This document shows, in pieces, positions 26,101 to 33,915 of a stretch of DNA of 34,099 bases. This stretch comes from Bizionia sp. Lineage in GTDB: Bacteria > Bacteroidota > Bacteroidia > Flavobacteriales > Flavobacteriaceae. Location: assembly GCA_020631395.1 (NCBI GenBank), contig JAHDHI010000002.1:1-34099 (forward strand), read 5' to 3'. Under the pieces are notes generated by a model, which saw only the letters and a list, made by a program, of their open reading frames with translations, made no database searches and was not told the DNA's origin. How positions within the stretch are numbered: the first letter of the stretch is position 1; each line of letters starts with the position of its first letter. The position numbers were made by a program, and so were the translations under genes.

Positions 26101-26274
26101 AGCACCACAGGCTATTTGTCTGGACATCCAAAAATGCAGCATTTTGGCATTGGCAAAGATAAAAAGGTTACCATACAAGTAAGGTGGAGCAATGGAGAAA
26201 GCTACTCAATTAAAAACGTAGAAGCCAATTGCACTTACTCGATAGAGTACCCCAATGTAGTGACTAAGCAATAA
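23155..26274 (+). CDS. Secreted FG-GAP/VCBS repeat protein with ASPIC/UnbV domain and novel helical N-terminus
   Basis: A protein of about 1039 residues. The start at 23155 gives a Sec signal peptide (FLFFSLASFAMMAQ); an upstream in-frame ATG at 23104 would bury it. Residues 506-950 hold at least seven FG-GAP/VCBS repeats with calcium-binding loops, such as DINNDGLVDV, DFDNDGMQDI, DYDNDGLLDV, DINQDGLQDL, DYDNDGDEDL and DHDLDGDLDI, forming a beta-propeller. The end (HWIKIKLIG to RWSNGESYSIK) is an ASPIC/UnbV domain, as in CRTAC1-like proteins. The N-terminal 140-450 is different: three helical modules at about 144-217, 258-334 and 370-445 that align with each other and look histone-fold-like (see findings). 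The protein is presumably exposed on the cell surface; no T9SS tail is present. It ends 26 bp before the loop of a shared bidirectional terminator. Confidence 0.85.
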   Translation: MISQFRFFHFLFFSLASFAMMAQTNSSISEIIEKINVLEKEKDPKCYATANRLEDFIYGTPLNEEARNLKIEIQKALILHLRKKSTQNALAVQSKTIAFDHLKPAVNSISSYKKDANGDFLYQYGSGYIPISKLDFDQYSSISYAYRSILSVEQDLMFLTNANILSFDEDVIQPLSDYVNMVTLVVLKIADNTARKRNLQKIDKTTMKNSWIAVLNQSNKQDSLLFSYPKLDKAKLVPSNDNDVIKRIIKQKLESYDKYNAVIASVFLRNIQVYFARQKWPLEAKASNQLKTYYLESLVEFSNSLIKEANDNANKNGNVLIRVSDIQAALNAFLPNSTNAFEDVDFFPNNISEKKTIESYDLDAFRDSGIHWKILEYSIMDLNDANLKNLDPNAAELTVEGIAQLGVLILRIAGESSHRQNKDLLDIKDIEDAFVKVQELITTYPTYSKKAEKTRISSSNSSNNSNDGFIEISQRSNLLFEHKSSDWLSRHIRSYTTNTEEKNIKLTIPPAFGGAGVACEDINNDGLVDVLLLSGLGNKLYLNSKEGQFVDISKTSKINHWSVSHNSYGEPRQPIIADFDNDGMQDILITYVNDLHRLYKNIDGKEFEDVSLSSNLGGSNTVAGPATVFDYDNDGLLDVFIGYFGDYINGVLPKLSRDNQNGLPNKLYRNLGNFVFEEVLFTKDSNSGWTQAVGHSDINQDGLQDLIVGNDFGVNKYYYNTKEGIFKEVGKLLGTNKPSYSMNIGITDLNKDLHPDFYISNIVVMQKDEKYVSPNEDTEMKFDPEKMANIRTIEANDLFLSQVEGNTLKNYRLSTNVGRGYSATGWSWDADFFDYDNDGDEDLYCLNGMNDFSVYSRENPFYFERQSDSKSIVYAQSDREKNVFFVNEANTLTNKAEQLGVALNSNARSASYFDHDLDGDLDIVINNYHDKANLLENTSKNTNHWIKIKLIGNPDKKINRDAIGSSIVLNSKNHKNIWREIHSTTGYLSGHPKMQHFGIGKDKKVTIQVRWSNGESYSIKNVEANCTYSIEYPNVVTKQ

Positions 26275-26313
26275 AAAAGCCATTTCCACCTAGAGATGAT
26301 GGAAATGGCTTTT
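26275..26313. terminator. Bidirectional terminator between convergent genes
   Basis: Exact 14-bp arms AAAAGCCATTTCCA (26275-26288) and TGGAAATGGCTTTT (26300-26313) with an 11-nt loop. It starts right at the stop of the FG-GAP/ASPIC gene and lies 24 bp after the stop of the minus-strand tail-fibre-like gene, so it can serve both. Confidence 0.85.
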
Positions 26314-26336
26314 CATTAAATGATTAAAGACACCTG

Positions 26337-27911
26337 TTAGTTCCCCATTCTTTTAAGAATGGTCTCTATTTGTTTTTTCATCATCTTGTTTTCTTCTTTC
26401 AAAGCTTCTATTTGTTCTTTGGCAGCTTTCAACTCTTCTTCCGTATTCTCCAATTGTTTTGTCATGACGGAATTATTGACCGTATCTGCCGTTTTTGCTC
26501 TCAAAGCATAAGGTACACTAACAAATTGAGAAGTTCCCATAGGCTCATAGGTAAATCCTCCATCGGTATTCAATTCAACCGACAAATAATATTTATCTGC
26601 TCCCCAATCTATTTCATCGAAATTTCCTATTCTACCAAATCCGCTTCCAATTTGAAAGCTTGCCAATCCTTGAGATGACGTTGTTATTTGATTTAGCTCT
26701 GTATACACCGGCGTTCCAGTTGCAGAACCCTGTAGTACAATCATCTTAAAAGTAACCAACTGGTTTGCCAATACAGCTCCAGAGGCATCTCTTATCACAG
26801 ATTGATAATTCAACAATTCCGGTACTTGACCAGATCCCATTGATTGTGCATTTTCCAATGCTGTCAATCTGGCTTCCACATCCGTTAACAATGGTGATAG
26901 ATCCACTGAAGATTCATTTGCATTGTTATCCAATGACAACTTCAATGTTTGAGCATCCAATTGAAAAACGTCTGCATCTTGAGCATCCGTATTCGGTGTC
27001 AATCCATCCCAAGCTGTACCGTTCCACACATAGGTTATGTTTTCGTCCGTATCGTAAATTCTCATCCCATTCTCTGCCGCTGTCAAACTTGCTGTAAAAG
27101 TAGTACGTTCTCCAGTCGTCAATCTATTGATTAGAACCCCTTGCGTCACACTTGTCAATTCCAAAGAGGCATTTGCATTGGGCTCGGTCGTACCAACTCC
27201 TATTTGACCACCCACATATAAATCGTCTCTAACATCCGTACTTCCATCTACATCCAATTTATGTGATGGTGACTGATTTCCCAAAGCGATGTCTCCACTT
27301 GCTGCAATAAACAAGGCATTGTCTGGAGCACCTGGTTTAATTTTAAAAGGCAACTTGCTCCCGTTGGTCACATCACGAATAAAGAAATTGGTTTCGTTTC
27401 CTGCAATGTCCCAAGTTTGTGGAGTCCAGCCATTTGATCCATTTTGTTCTATACGAATAGTTGGGCTATCACCATCTGTCACTTGCAACTCGACAACAGG
27501 ACTTGCAGTACCCAATCCGACATTTCCACTTGCATTGACATAAAGTGCATTGTTTCCTGCACCTGCCAAAACCCTGAAAGGAGTCTGCCCTGCAGTTGCA
27601 TCCTCTATGGCAAAATAATTCAACCCTCCATTGTCTGTATCATTGATGCTGATTCTCCAATCGTTACCTGGAAAACTCCCGCTTTCAGACGTGTCGTCAA
27701 AATGGATTCTAAGGTTGTTCTCCTTCAATCTGAAAGTATCGAATCCGAAACTTTCCGAATTACTTGCGTCCACTCCAACGGCAAGGTTTCCATTAACGAC
27801 CAAATCTTCTGCAATCACCTGTGTCCCAGAGATGGGAACATCTTGATCTAACTGCGCATATGCAGCAATAGTCAAGAACATAAACAAAATAGCACTTACT
27901 CTTATTTTCAT
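26337..27911 (-). CDS. Secreted tail-fibre-like repeat protein with C-terminal coiled coil
   Basis: About 524 residues, with a Sec signal (MKIRVSAILFMFLTIAAYAQ). The start at 27911 is chosen because the open frame further upstream starts at a TTG that is itself part of the promoter. The body has phage-tail-fibre-like repeats common in Bacteroidetes surface proteins: GNVGLGTASPVVELQV, GDIALGNQSPSHKLDV, GQIGVGTTEPNANASLELT, then RMYD-type strands (MRIYDTDENITYVWNGTAW). The last 45 residues form a heptad coiled coil (ENTEEELKAAKEQIEALKEE), which would trimerise the molecule. No catalytic motif, sorting domain or anchor is visible. It may be an adhesin-like fibre or a stalk; function unknown. Confidence 0.8.
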   Translation of the reverse strand: MKIRVSAILFMFLTIAAYAQLDQDVPISGTQVIAEDLVVNGNLAVGVDASNSESFGFDTFRLKENNLRIHFDDTSESGSFPGNDWRISINDTDNGGLNYFAIEDATAGQTPFRVLAGAGNNALYVNASGNVGLGTASPVVELQVTDGDSPTIRIEQNGSNGWTPQTWDIAGNETNFFIRDVTNGSKLPFKIKPGAPDNALFIAASGDIALGNQSPSHKLDVDGSTDVRDDLYVGGQIGVGTTEPNANASLELTSVTQGVLINRLTTGERTTFTASLTAAENGMRIYDTDENITYVWNGTAWDGLTPNTDAQDADVFQLDAQTLKLSLDNNANESSVDLSPLLTDVEARLTALENAQSMGSGQVPELLNYQSVIRDASGAVLANQLVTFKMIVLQGSATGTPVYTELNQITTSSQGLASFQIGSGFGRIGNFDEIDWGADKYYLSVELNTDGGFTYEPMGTSQFVSVPYALRAKTADTVNNSVMTKQLENTEEELKAAKEQIEALKEENKMMKKQIETILKRMGN

Positions 27912-27929
27912 TCTTAGTTTAGTTTTTTG

Positions 27930-27959
27930 CAAAAATATTTCTTTTTTGCTTAGAACCAA
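27930..27959 (-). promoter_or_regulatory. Promoter of the tail-fibre-like gene
   Basis: On the minus strand, TTG (27957-27959) and TATTTTTG (27930-27937) are separated by 19 bp: both Bacteroidetes consensus parts (TTG, TAnnTTTG) at correct spacing. The -7 element lies 18 bp before the chosen ATG, supporting that start. Confidence 0.7.
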
Positions 27960-28077
27960 GTTTTCATGACTTTATATAACGAGGTATTATGCGACACGAC
28001 GATTACCCCCTCACTTTCCTTTGGTTTTCATGATCATATCACAAATTTCGGTTTACAAAACAAGGACTCCAACAGCT

Positions 28078-28851
28078 CTATTCCCTTTTAGTTCCCAACA
28101 AATATAAAATGACGCTTGGACCAGATTTAACTTTGTCTATTTCCCAGTCATAATTTCCCGTTCCATTCAAACTTTCAACGAGTTCATTCATTTCTTTCAA
28201 CGAATATGTTCGCAATGCAGAAACAATTCCGTCCCACAAAACAAACAAAGGGACTATTGGCAGCAAATAGGTAAAAATGATTCTACCCACTTTGAACGGT
28301 CTTATGAAAGGGGTCGTAAAAAACACGCTCAATGGTGAAAACAACATTGCAACAATACTTGGCAAACTTCTTTCTTGAGCTTCAAAGATGGCGATCGAGC
28401 TATTGGAATCTATGGCATTTTGTAAAATCAACTTGGCATCTTCAGGTTTAAAATGGTGGAATGATAAAAATTGCGTTCTCAATCCCTTCAATTCCATTGG
28501 CACATTTCTCGCGTCCACAGATTCTTTCAAATACTCAAAGTTGCTTGCTTTCATTTTGGTGAATTTGAATGCGGGTAGGTTGGGATAAAAATCCGTTAGA
28601 ATTATTTTCAAATGAGGGAAGACCGTTTTCAATTCGGAATTCAACCAAATAAGCCCACCGCCTCCACCTGAGCCAAGGTCTATTATTTGATTTGTCCCAC
28701 TTTTCTTCAAACCTTTTTCCAATATTGGGAGTATTGGTTTGTACATTTTCGTCCTATTGGATAAAAACTGCAAAAAATCGGTTCCGTAATTTCTTAAAAA
28801 AGATGGAAACCACCTTTGGTCTTCAAATTCAAAAAGGTGTGTTCTTCCCAT
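28078..28851 (-). CDS. Class I SAM-dependent methyltransferase-like protein
   Basis: A 257-residue protein. The SAM-binding motif I is IIDLGSGGGGGLIWLN (near residues 54-70), followed by acidic residue at the end of the next strand (IILTDFYPNLP) and a motif IV/V-like stretch RTQFLSFHHFKPEDA. These identify a Rossmann-fold class I methyltransferase. The C-terminal part has hydrophobic stretches (IIFTYLLPIVPLFVLWDGIVS) unusual for a soluble enzyme, suggesting membrane association or a hydrophobic substrate. Substrate not identifiable. The gene is separated from its minus-strand neighbours by over 100 bp on either side, so it is probably transcribed on its own; the 267 bp between it and the tRNA gene hold only the tRNA terminator. 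Confidence 0.75.
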   Translation of the reverse strand: MGRTHLFEFEDQRWFPSFLRNYGTDFLQFLSNRTKMYKPILPILEKGLKKSGTNQIIDLGSGGGGGLIWLNSELKTVFPHLKIILTDFYPNLPAFKFTKMKASNFEYLKESVDARNVPMELKGLRTQFLSFHHFKPEDAKLILQNAIDSNSSIAIFEAQERSLPSIVAMLFSPLSVFFTTPFIRPFKVGRIIFTYLLPIVPLFVLWDGIVSALRTYSLKEMNELVESLNGTGNYDWEIDKVKSGPSVILYLLGTKRE

Positions 28852-29083
28852 TTTTGTTTTCTTTTATCTTTATTGACGATATTCAATTGGTGTTTCAACT
28901 ACCTACCCAACAATCTAAAATTACGAATTCTCATACATTCATTTTAGGTTTAGTCAATAGTCTTTATCAGCTTCGAGATGTTTGAACGCAATCGAATAGG
29001 CAATAAATTTGAATTATACGTTGATTTAAAACTATTCTAAAGTTATGAATATTTCAATATTTCCAAAGGATTGTTTAAACAAA

Positions 29084-29107
29084 AAGCCGACTCGTTAAAG
29101 TCGGCTT
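29084..29107 (-). terminator. Terminator of the tRNA-Leu gene
   Basis: Arms AAGCCGACT (29084-29092) and AGTCGGCTT (29099-29107), exact over 9 bp with a 6-nt loop; on the minus strand the hairpin is followed by TTT. It begins 12 nt after the mature 3' end of the tRNA. Confidence 0.8.
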
Positions 29108-29118
29108 GTCTTTTGTTG

Positions 29119-29200
29119 TACGGGCGGGGAGACTCGAACTCCCACACCTCGCGGCACTAGATCCTAAGTCTAGCGTGTCTACCAATTCCACCACGCCCGC
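29119..29200 (-). tRNA. tRNA-Leu, anticodon UAG
   Basis: An 82-nt type II tRNA. The acceptor stem GCGGGCG pairs with CGCCCGT (first pair G-U), discriminator is A as expected for Leu. The D arm contains GGTGGAATTGGTAGAC, the anticodon loop is CTTAGGA on a CTAGA/TCTAG stem, giving anticodon TAG (29164-29166). A long variable arm (TGCCGCGAGGTGT) and a T arm with GTTCGAGTC complete it. The 3' CCA is not encoded, as the next bases are CAA. A consensus promoter lies upstream and a hairpin terminator downstream, so it is a single-gene unit. Confidence 0.97.
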
Positions 29201-29231
29201 AAAAGATTCTTTACATTTCTGTAAGAGGATG

Positions 29232-29261
29232 CAAATATAAACAATAGTTTCAATATTCAAA
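29232..29261 (-). promoter_or_regulatory. Promoter of tRNA-Leu
   Basis: On the minus strand, TTTG (29258-29261) and TATATTTG (29232-29239) with an 18-bp spacer between TTG and the -7 element. Transcription would start roughly 25 nt before the mature tRNA. Confidence 0.75.
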
Positions 29262-29321
29262 TACCTATACCATAAATTTATACTCCTTTTTGTATTTTTA
29301 CTCAAACTATAAAAAAAGATA

Positions 29322-30710
29322 ATGCAAAACATTAAAAGTTACGTTGCCGAACATAAGGATAGATTTTTGAATGAGCTCATAGAGCTACTTAAAATACCAT
29401 CGGTTAGTGCAGATTCGGCTTATAAGGATGATGTCATGAAAACGGCCAACGCAGTCGCTGCCAGTTTAAAGCATGCTGGTTGTGACATCATAGAAATTTG
29501 TGAAACGGAAGGGTACCCCATCATATATGCAGAAAAAACAATAGATGAAAGTTTGCCAACAGTATTGGTATATGGCCATTACGATGTGCAACCAGCAGAT
29601 CCGATGGAGCTATGGGATTCCAATCCTTTCGAACCCGTGATAAAAAACACAGAACTTCATCCCGACGGCGCCATATTTGCTCGTGGAGCTTGCGATGACA
29701 AAGGACAAATGTACATGCACGTAAAGGCTATGGAATTTATGACCTCTACCAATCAACTCCCTTGCAATGTAAAGTTCATGATTGAAGGAGAAGAGGAAGT
29801 TGGCAGTGTGAACCTTTCCAAATTCGTGAAGGACAATCAAGAAAAATTGAGCAACGACGTCATCTTGATTTCCGATACGGGCATGATTGCCAAAGACGTT
29901 CCATCCATAACGACAGGCTTGAGAGGTTTAAGTTATGTGGAGGTTGAAGTGACAGGCCCAAATAGAGACCTACACTCTGGATTGTATGGAGGTGCAGTGG
30001 CCAACCCGATAAACATCTTGACAAAGATGATTGCCTCACTCCATGATGAAGACAACCACATTGCCATTCCTGGTTTTTATGACAATGTGGAAGAACTCTC
30101 CAAAGAAGAAAGAGCCGAAATGGCAAAAGCTCCTTTTTCCTTGGAAGATTACAAGAAAGCCTTGGACATAGATGCCGTCCATGGAGAAAAAGGCTATACC
30201 ACAAACGAGCGCAACTCCATAAGGCCAACTCTGGATGTCAATGGCATTTGGGGAGGTTACATTGGTGAAGGTGCCAAAACAGTAATTGCTAGCAAAGCCT
30301 ATGCGAAAATATCCATGCGTCTCGTACCAAACCAAGACTGGGAACGCATCACTGAACTTTTCAAAACCCATTTTGAAAGCATTGCACCAAAAGGAGTTAC
30401 CGTAGAAGTAACACCTCATCATGGTGGACAAGGCTATGTAACGCCAATAGACAGCATTGGTTACCAAGCAGCTTCAAAAGCCTATCAGGATACCTTTGGA
30501 AAAACACCCATTCCACAACGTAGCGGTGGTAGCATCCCAATAGTCTCTCTTTTCGAGCAGGAATTAAAAAGTAAGACCATTTTAATGGGCTTTGGTCTGG
30601 ATAGCGATGCCATACATTCTCCAAATGAGCATTTTGGTGTTTGGAATTATCTAAAGGGCATAGAAACCATTCCTTATTTTTACAAACACTTTACAGAGTT
30701 GTACAAATAA
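29322..30710 (+). CDS. M20-family dipeptidase
   Basis: A 462-residue zinc peptidase of family M20 (dipeptidase/carnosinase-like), cytoplasmic as no signal peptide is seen. The two-metal site is visible: H86 and D88 in VYGHYDVQPAD, D125 in RGACDDKGQ, the catalytic Glu and metal-binding Glu in EGEEEVGS (155-162), D185 in ISDTGM, and a late His in DAIHSPNEHFG (about 437). A dimerisation domain lies between about 190 and 310 (LRGLSYVEVEVTGPNRDLHSG marks its start). Length and motif order are normal. It is expressed divergently from the tRNA gene and ends in a strong hairpin terminator. Confidence 0.93.
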   Translation: MQNIKSYVAEHKDRFLNELIELLKIPSVSADSAYKDDVMKTANAVAASLKHAGCDIIEICETEGYPIIYAEKTIDESLPTVLVYGHYDVQPADPMELWDSNPFEPVIKNTELHPDGAIFARGACDDKGQMYMHVKAMEFMTSTNQLPCNVKFMIEGEEEVGSVNLSKFVKDNQEKLSNDVILISDTGMIAKDVPSITTGLRGLSYVEVEVTGPNRDLHSGLYGGAVANPINILTKMIASLHDEDNHIAIPGFYDNVEELSKEERAEMAKAPFSLEDYKKALDIDAVHGEKGYTTNERNSIRPTLDVNGIWGGYIGEGAKTVIASKAYAKISMRLVPNQDWERITELFKTHFESIAPKGVTVEVTPHHGGQGYVTPIDSIGYQAASKAYQDTFGKTPIPQRSGGSIPIVSLFEQELKSKTILMGFGLDSDAIHSPNEHFGVWNYLKGIETIPYFYKHFTELYK

Positions 30711-30721
30711 AAAGGCATAAG

Positions 30722-30752
30722 AAAACCGTTCGAAAATGCGAACGGTTTTTTT
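30722..30752 (+). terminator. Intrinsic terminator of the M20 dipeptidase gene
   Basis: Arms AAAACCGTTCG (30722-30732) and CGAACGGTTTT (30739-30749), exact 11 bp with a 6-nt loop and a T-run; 11 bp after the stop codon. Confidence 0.9.
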
Positions 30753-30838
30753 ATCGTTTCCTAATCTATTATTCTATTCGTTAACACATCACATTGGTTA
30801 TGTCTAAGATTGAAATGAAAATGAATCCTGTTATCTTA

Positions 30839-32203
30839 CTAACTTTTTATGAACTTCTGCATGGCGCTATTTTGGTCAACTATTAGTTTTACGAAATAAA
30901 CCCCCTGCGACATATTGGAAACATTCACCTTATGGGTTGGACTGGCAATGTCTCCCTTTGAAACAATTTGCCCATTGATATTTATTATTTCATATCTGGC
31001 ATCTTCGTAATTTGTCAAGTCTATGTTCAAAGTGGATGAAACTGGATTTGGATAAACTTTTAGTCCGTCTATTTCAAATTCGACAACACCAAGAGAATCG
31101 ACATTGACACAAGCACTGGTCTCGGTGCAACTGCCAGATGTGATTTCCACGGCATAGTTTCCATCCGCCGTTGCCGTAAAGGATTGGTTCGTCTCTCCTG
31201 CCATTGGTGAGTCGGTATCGCAATTTACCCATTGATAGGTAGCTCCTGCTTGGTCCGCCGTCAACGTGTCACCAGTTTCCGTAACCGTGTTGGTAACCCC
31301 CACAAGGCCACCCTTGGTAACCATATAGGCCATAATCAATTTAGTCAATTGATGAAAATATGGCAAATCCAAAGTGCTGAAACGATCTCCCGACGAATGG
31401 TAAAAAGGAGTTTGATCATTGTTTTCCCAAGATTCCCCTACCAAGACGGCAGGAAAGCCCCTATTCCAAAAACTGGCATGATCACTTCCCGAAGTTCCTG
31501 GATTCACAACGTTCACATTCAAGGTGAAACCATAGGCTGGAGTATTCAAAATATCGACAATGTCATTACCCATTCCAATGGATGCCGCATCTCCTTGTCT
31601 TACATCTATGTCAAAATCGTCATCATCATCCCCATCATATCCCATCATGTCGATATTCAACACACCTAGTAAGTTGTCTCCATTGTTCTGTGCCAAGTTG
31701 GCATAGTGGTTTGAACCACGCAACCCGATTTCCTCCTCATCCCAAAGTGCATAGACGATGGTATTGTCCAAACACTGTTCGGACAAGATGCGAGCTATTT
31801 CCAAAATTGCCGTTACACCACTGGCATTGTCATCTGCACAATAATCCGCAACCGAATCATAATGTGCGCAAACCAGATAGATGTCGTTTGGATTCGTCTT
31901 TCCCAATTGGGTGGCAATGACGTTTCTTCCATTGCTATTGAATGCTTGATCCGTTATGACAATGTTGTTCAATTCTTGAAACCTTTGAACCAAATAATCT
32001 GCCGCCAAATCATTGTTACCTTGTTGTCTGTTTGCAATGGTCACCGTATTTCCATTGACCACAGTGGTCTGTTCTCCCGTGAACTCTCGAATGGTCAAGG
32101 TCATTGAATTTAAATCCACTTCGTTTATGAGGTCTGTAATTGTTTGTCCAAAAGAGGAAATGACAAACAGTAAAAAACATGTTGTAATGGCAATTTGTTT
32201 CAT
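30839..32203 (-). CDS. Secreted M28-family peptidase with T9SS sorting domain
   Basis: A 454-residue secreted aminopeptidase-like enzyme. Signal peptide MKQIAITTCFLLFVISSFGQ. The M28 co-catalytic zinc site is seen in VCAHYDSV (H114, D116), CADDNASGV (D124), WDEEEIGLRGS (catalytic and metal Glu 156-157), NIDMMGYD (D185) and SDHASFW (about 242). An acidic patch DGDDDDDFDID (about 190-200) follows. Residues about 305-365 form an Ig/PKD-like beta domain (TYQWVNCDTDS, FTATADGNYAVEIT). The last 75 residues, from VYPNPVSSTLN to MQKFIKS, are a type A T9SS sorting domain, so the enzyme is surface-exposed or released. With the M43 protease it suggests that the organism digests external protein. Confidence 0.93.
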   Translation of the reverse strand: MKQIAITTCFLLFVISSFGQTITDLINEVDLNSMTLTIREFTGEQTTVVNGNTVTIANRQQGNNDLAADYLVQRFQELNNIVITDQAFNSNGRNVIATQLGKTNPNDIYLVCAHYDSVADYCADDNASGVTAILEIARILSEQCLDNTIVYALWDEEEIGLRGSNHYANLAQNNGDNLLGVLNIDMMGYDGDDDDDFDIDVRQGDAASIGMGNDIVDILNTPAYGFTLNVNVVNPGTSGSDHASFWNRGFPAVLVGESWENNDQTPFYHSSGDRFSTLDLPYFHQLTKLIMAYMVTKGGLVGVTNTVTETGDTLTADQAGATYQWVNCDTDSPMAGETNQSFTATADGNYAVEITSGSCTETSACVNVDSLGVVEFEIDGLKVYPNPVSSTLNIDLTNYEDARYEIININGQIVSKGDIASPTHKVNVSNMSQGVYFVKLIVDQNSAMQKFIKS

Positions 32204-32572
32204 GGTATCGAGTTTTCTTTCAAAGGGTTATGGAAACCAAAAATATTAAAAAAAAAGCAGGTTTTCCTTAGCTTATGACAAAAATCATAAACTGTGTCCT
32301 CGAGCATGGATCGAAATGAAAATATATTTTCATTGAGAACAGCTTGTAAAACAAGTCGAAAGGTGTTTAAGGTGTTTTATGATGGAAAGAAAAAAACAAA
32401 TCTTACCTCCTACATGTCTTGGGTGTAGACAATCATCATGTCATTGCTAATTTTTGTCATCTACCAAAGAGGTTTCAATGTCTTCGACAATCCAAATTAT
32501 AAGACAACATCCATACAATGAAAATGATGTTGGAGCGTTATTTTAGACAACTAGCTAAAATGCTGACCACAA
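32204..32572. other. Non-coding divergent region M28 / DoxX-like
   Basis: About 370 bp. It contains TATTTTTG on the minus strand (32238-32245), a perfect -7 element 34 bp before the M28 start, and an exact 20-bp palindrome (AATGAAAATA at 32315-32324 and its complement to 32334). Two short open frames (from 32306 and 32518) show no family features. No promoter for the plus-strand gene is clear. Confidence 0.45.
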
Positions 32573-33823
32573 ATGATTTTCACGAGAGAGAAAAAGGAAA
32601 TCTGGGGGTTTTGGAACAAAGTCTCATTCAGGTTTCTTTTCACATATTTCACATTATACTGTTGCTCCATTTTTTCTGGAAGTCTTTGGAGTCCTTTTGT
32701 TTATTGGATCGGAAAGAACATTTTAAACATAGGTCATGAGTTTTCGCATAAGGGCTACGGAAGTGGAGATACTACCTATGCCTACATTCAAGTCCTTCTG
32801 TTCTTTCTCATTGCTTTGTCTGTAACATTGGTGACATCTGTGATAGACAGGAAAAGGCAGTCTTACGACACACTAATGTGGGTATTCACAATACTACTTA
32901 GGCTAATACTCGTCTTTTTCTTGTTGGTATATGGTTTTTCAAAGGTATTCTATCTACAATTTTCTCCTCCAAGTCTAACCCGACTATTGCAACCTTTGGG
33001 AGAAATGTCTCCTATGGGGTTGGCTTGGACTTTCATGGGGTATTCCAAAGCCTATACCATTTTTTCTGGCTTGGTAGAAGTCTTTGCCGGGTACTTGTTA
33101 ATAAGCAAACGAACACAAACCATTGGAGCGATGTTGACCATTGCCGTGATGGGCAACGTTTTCATGATGAACCTTTGCTACGACATCCCCGTCAAACTAT
33201 TTTCCATCCATTTGCTGTTAATGGGTCTTATTCTATTGCTTACGGATTTCAATCGTCTATTTGGGCTTTTCTTCGCCAATGAAACAATAGACAAAGTCAC
33301 TTATTTTTCACCTTACATGCACGACAAAGACATCATAAAGGTCGTTAGAGGCTTTAAATTGTTATTTATAGTTGGGATTTCGGGACTTTACGGTTTCAAA
33401 GATTACACAAGTATGAAAAAACATGGCGAAAATAGAGAAAAACCAATCTTGTATGGCATATGGGAAGCTCGACATTTCATTAAAAACAACGACACCATTC
33501 CTCCTTTGATTACCGATCATGATCGTTGGAGATACTTGATAATAGATCGCAAAGATCGAGCTATCATAAAGGCCATGGATGGAAAGAAGAGCTATCATAC
33601 CTTTAAACCGGATTCCATATCAAGGCAAATTGTCTTCAATGAATCTAAATTGGAAACAGACACTCCAAATTTCACTTACGACAATTCAAGTAGAGACTAT
33701 TTGGAATTGAAAGGCATCTTGAATTCCGACACTCTAAGCATTGTTCTCTATCGCAAGGACGATAATTTCCTTTTGAAGACGAGAGGCTTCAATTGGATAA
33801 ATGAACAACCTTTCAATAGATAA
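32573..33823 (+). CDS. DoxX-like integral membrane protein
   Basis: A 416-residue membrane protein. Hydrophobic helices are seen at about 20-36, 72-90, 101-122, 160-176, 184-203, 207-224 and one more near 285. The block TRLLQPLGEMSPMGLAWTFMGYSKAYTIF and LVEVFAGYLLISKRTQTIGAM, read in pieces, is the DoxX-type core found in a flavobacterial family. The C-terminal 130 residues are soluble (GIWEARHFIKNNDTIPPL, DHDRWRYLIID, DYLELKGIL) and beta-rich, probably periplasmic or cytoplasmic. Function unknown; DoxX relatives are linked with redox or thiol stress. An overlapping ORF starts at 32518 in another frame and is not favoured. The next gene is BlaI-type on the same strand with its own promoter. 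Confidence 0.75.
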   Translation: MIFTREKKEIWGFWNKVSFRFLFTYFTLYCCSIFSGSLWSPFVYWIGKNILNIGHEFSHKGYGSGDTTYAYIQVLLFFLIALSVTLVTSVIDRKRQSYDTLMWVFTILLRLILVFFLLVYGFSKVFYLQFSPPSLTRLLQPLGEMSPMGLAWTFMGYSKAYTIFSGLVEVFAGYLLISKRTQTIGAMLTIAVMGNVFMMNLCYDIPVKLFSIHLLLMGLILLLTDFNRLFGLFFANETIDKVTYFSPYMHDKDIIKVVRGFKLLFIVGISGLYGFKDYTSMKKHGENREKPILYGIWEARHFIKNNDTIPPLITDHDRWRYLIIDRKDRAIIKAMDGKKSYHTFKPDSISRQIVFNESKLETDTPNFTYDNSSRDYLELKGILNSDTLSIVLYRKDDNFLLKTRGFNWINEQPFNR

Positions 33824-33850
33824 GGTTTACTTGCATTCAAAAAAAACAAC

Positions 33851-33912
33851 TCTACACTTGTAGAATACAAATATTAATTCTACATTTGTAGAGTTAATTC
33901 TAAAAGTGTAGA
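33851..33912 (+). promoter_or_regulatory. Three BlaI-type operators over the blaI-like promoter
   Basis: Three dyads of the type TCTACA-nn-TGTAGA: 33851-33864 (exact arms), 33879-33892 (exact arms) and 33899-33912 (TCTAAA-AG-TGTAGA, one mismatch). They match the TACA/TGTA core of BlaI/MecI operators. A Bacteroidetes promoter is embedded: TTG (33858-33860), 20-bp spacer, TACATTTG (33881-33888). Operator 1 thus covers the -33 element, operator 2 the -7 element, and operator 3 ends 3 bp before the start codon, so repressor binding would block its own transcription. Confidence 0.85.
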
Positions 33913-33915
33913 AAG

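Noticed and set aside
25759-26178. 139-residue minus-strand open frame
   Set aside because: Antisense to the FG-GAP/ASPIC gene, which has clear repeats in the other frame.
29075-29332. 85-residue minus-strand open frame
   Set aside because: It reads straight through the tRNA-Leu gene and its promoter.
32306-32428. Short plus-strand frame starting MDRNENIF
   Set aside because: Only 40 codons, no homologue recognised, contains a palindrome; not supported as a gene.
32518-32739. 73-residue plus-strand frame overlapping the DoxX-like start
   Set aside because: It overlaps the DoxX-like gene out of frame and lacks family features.
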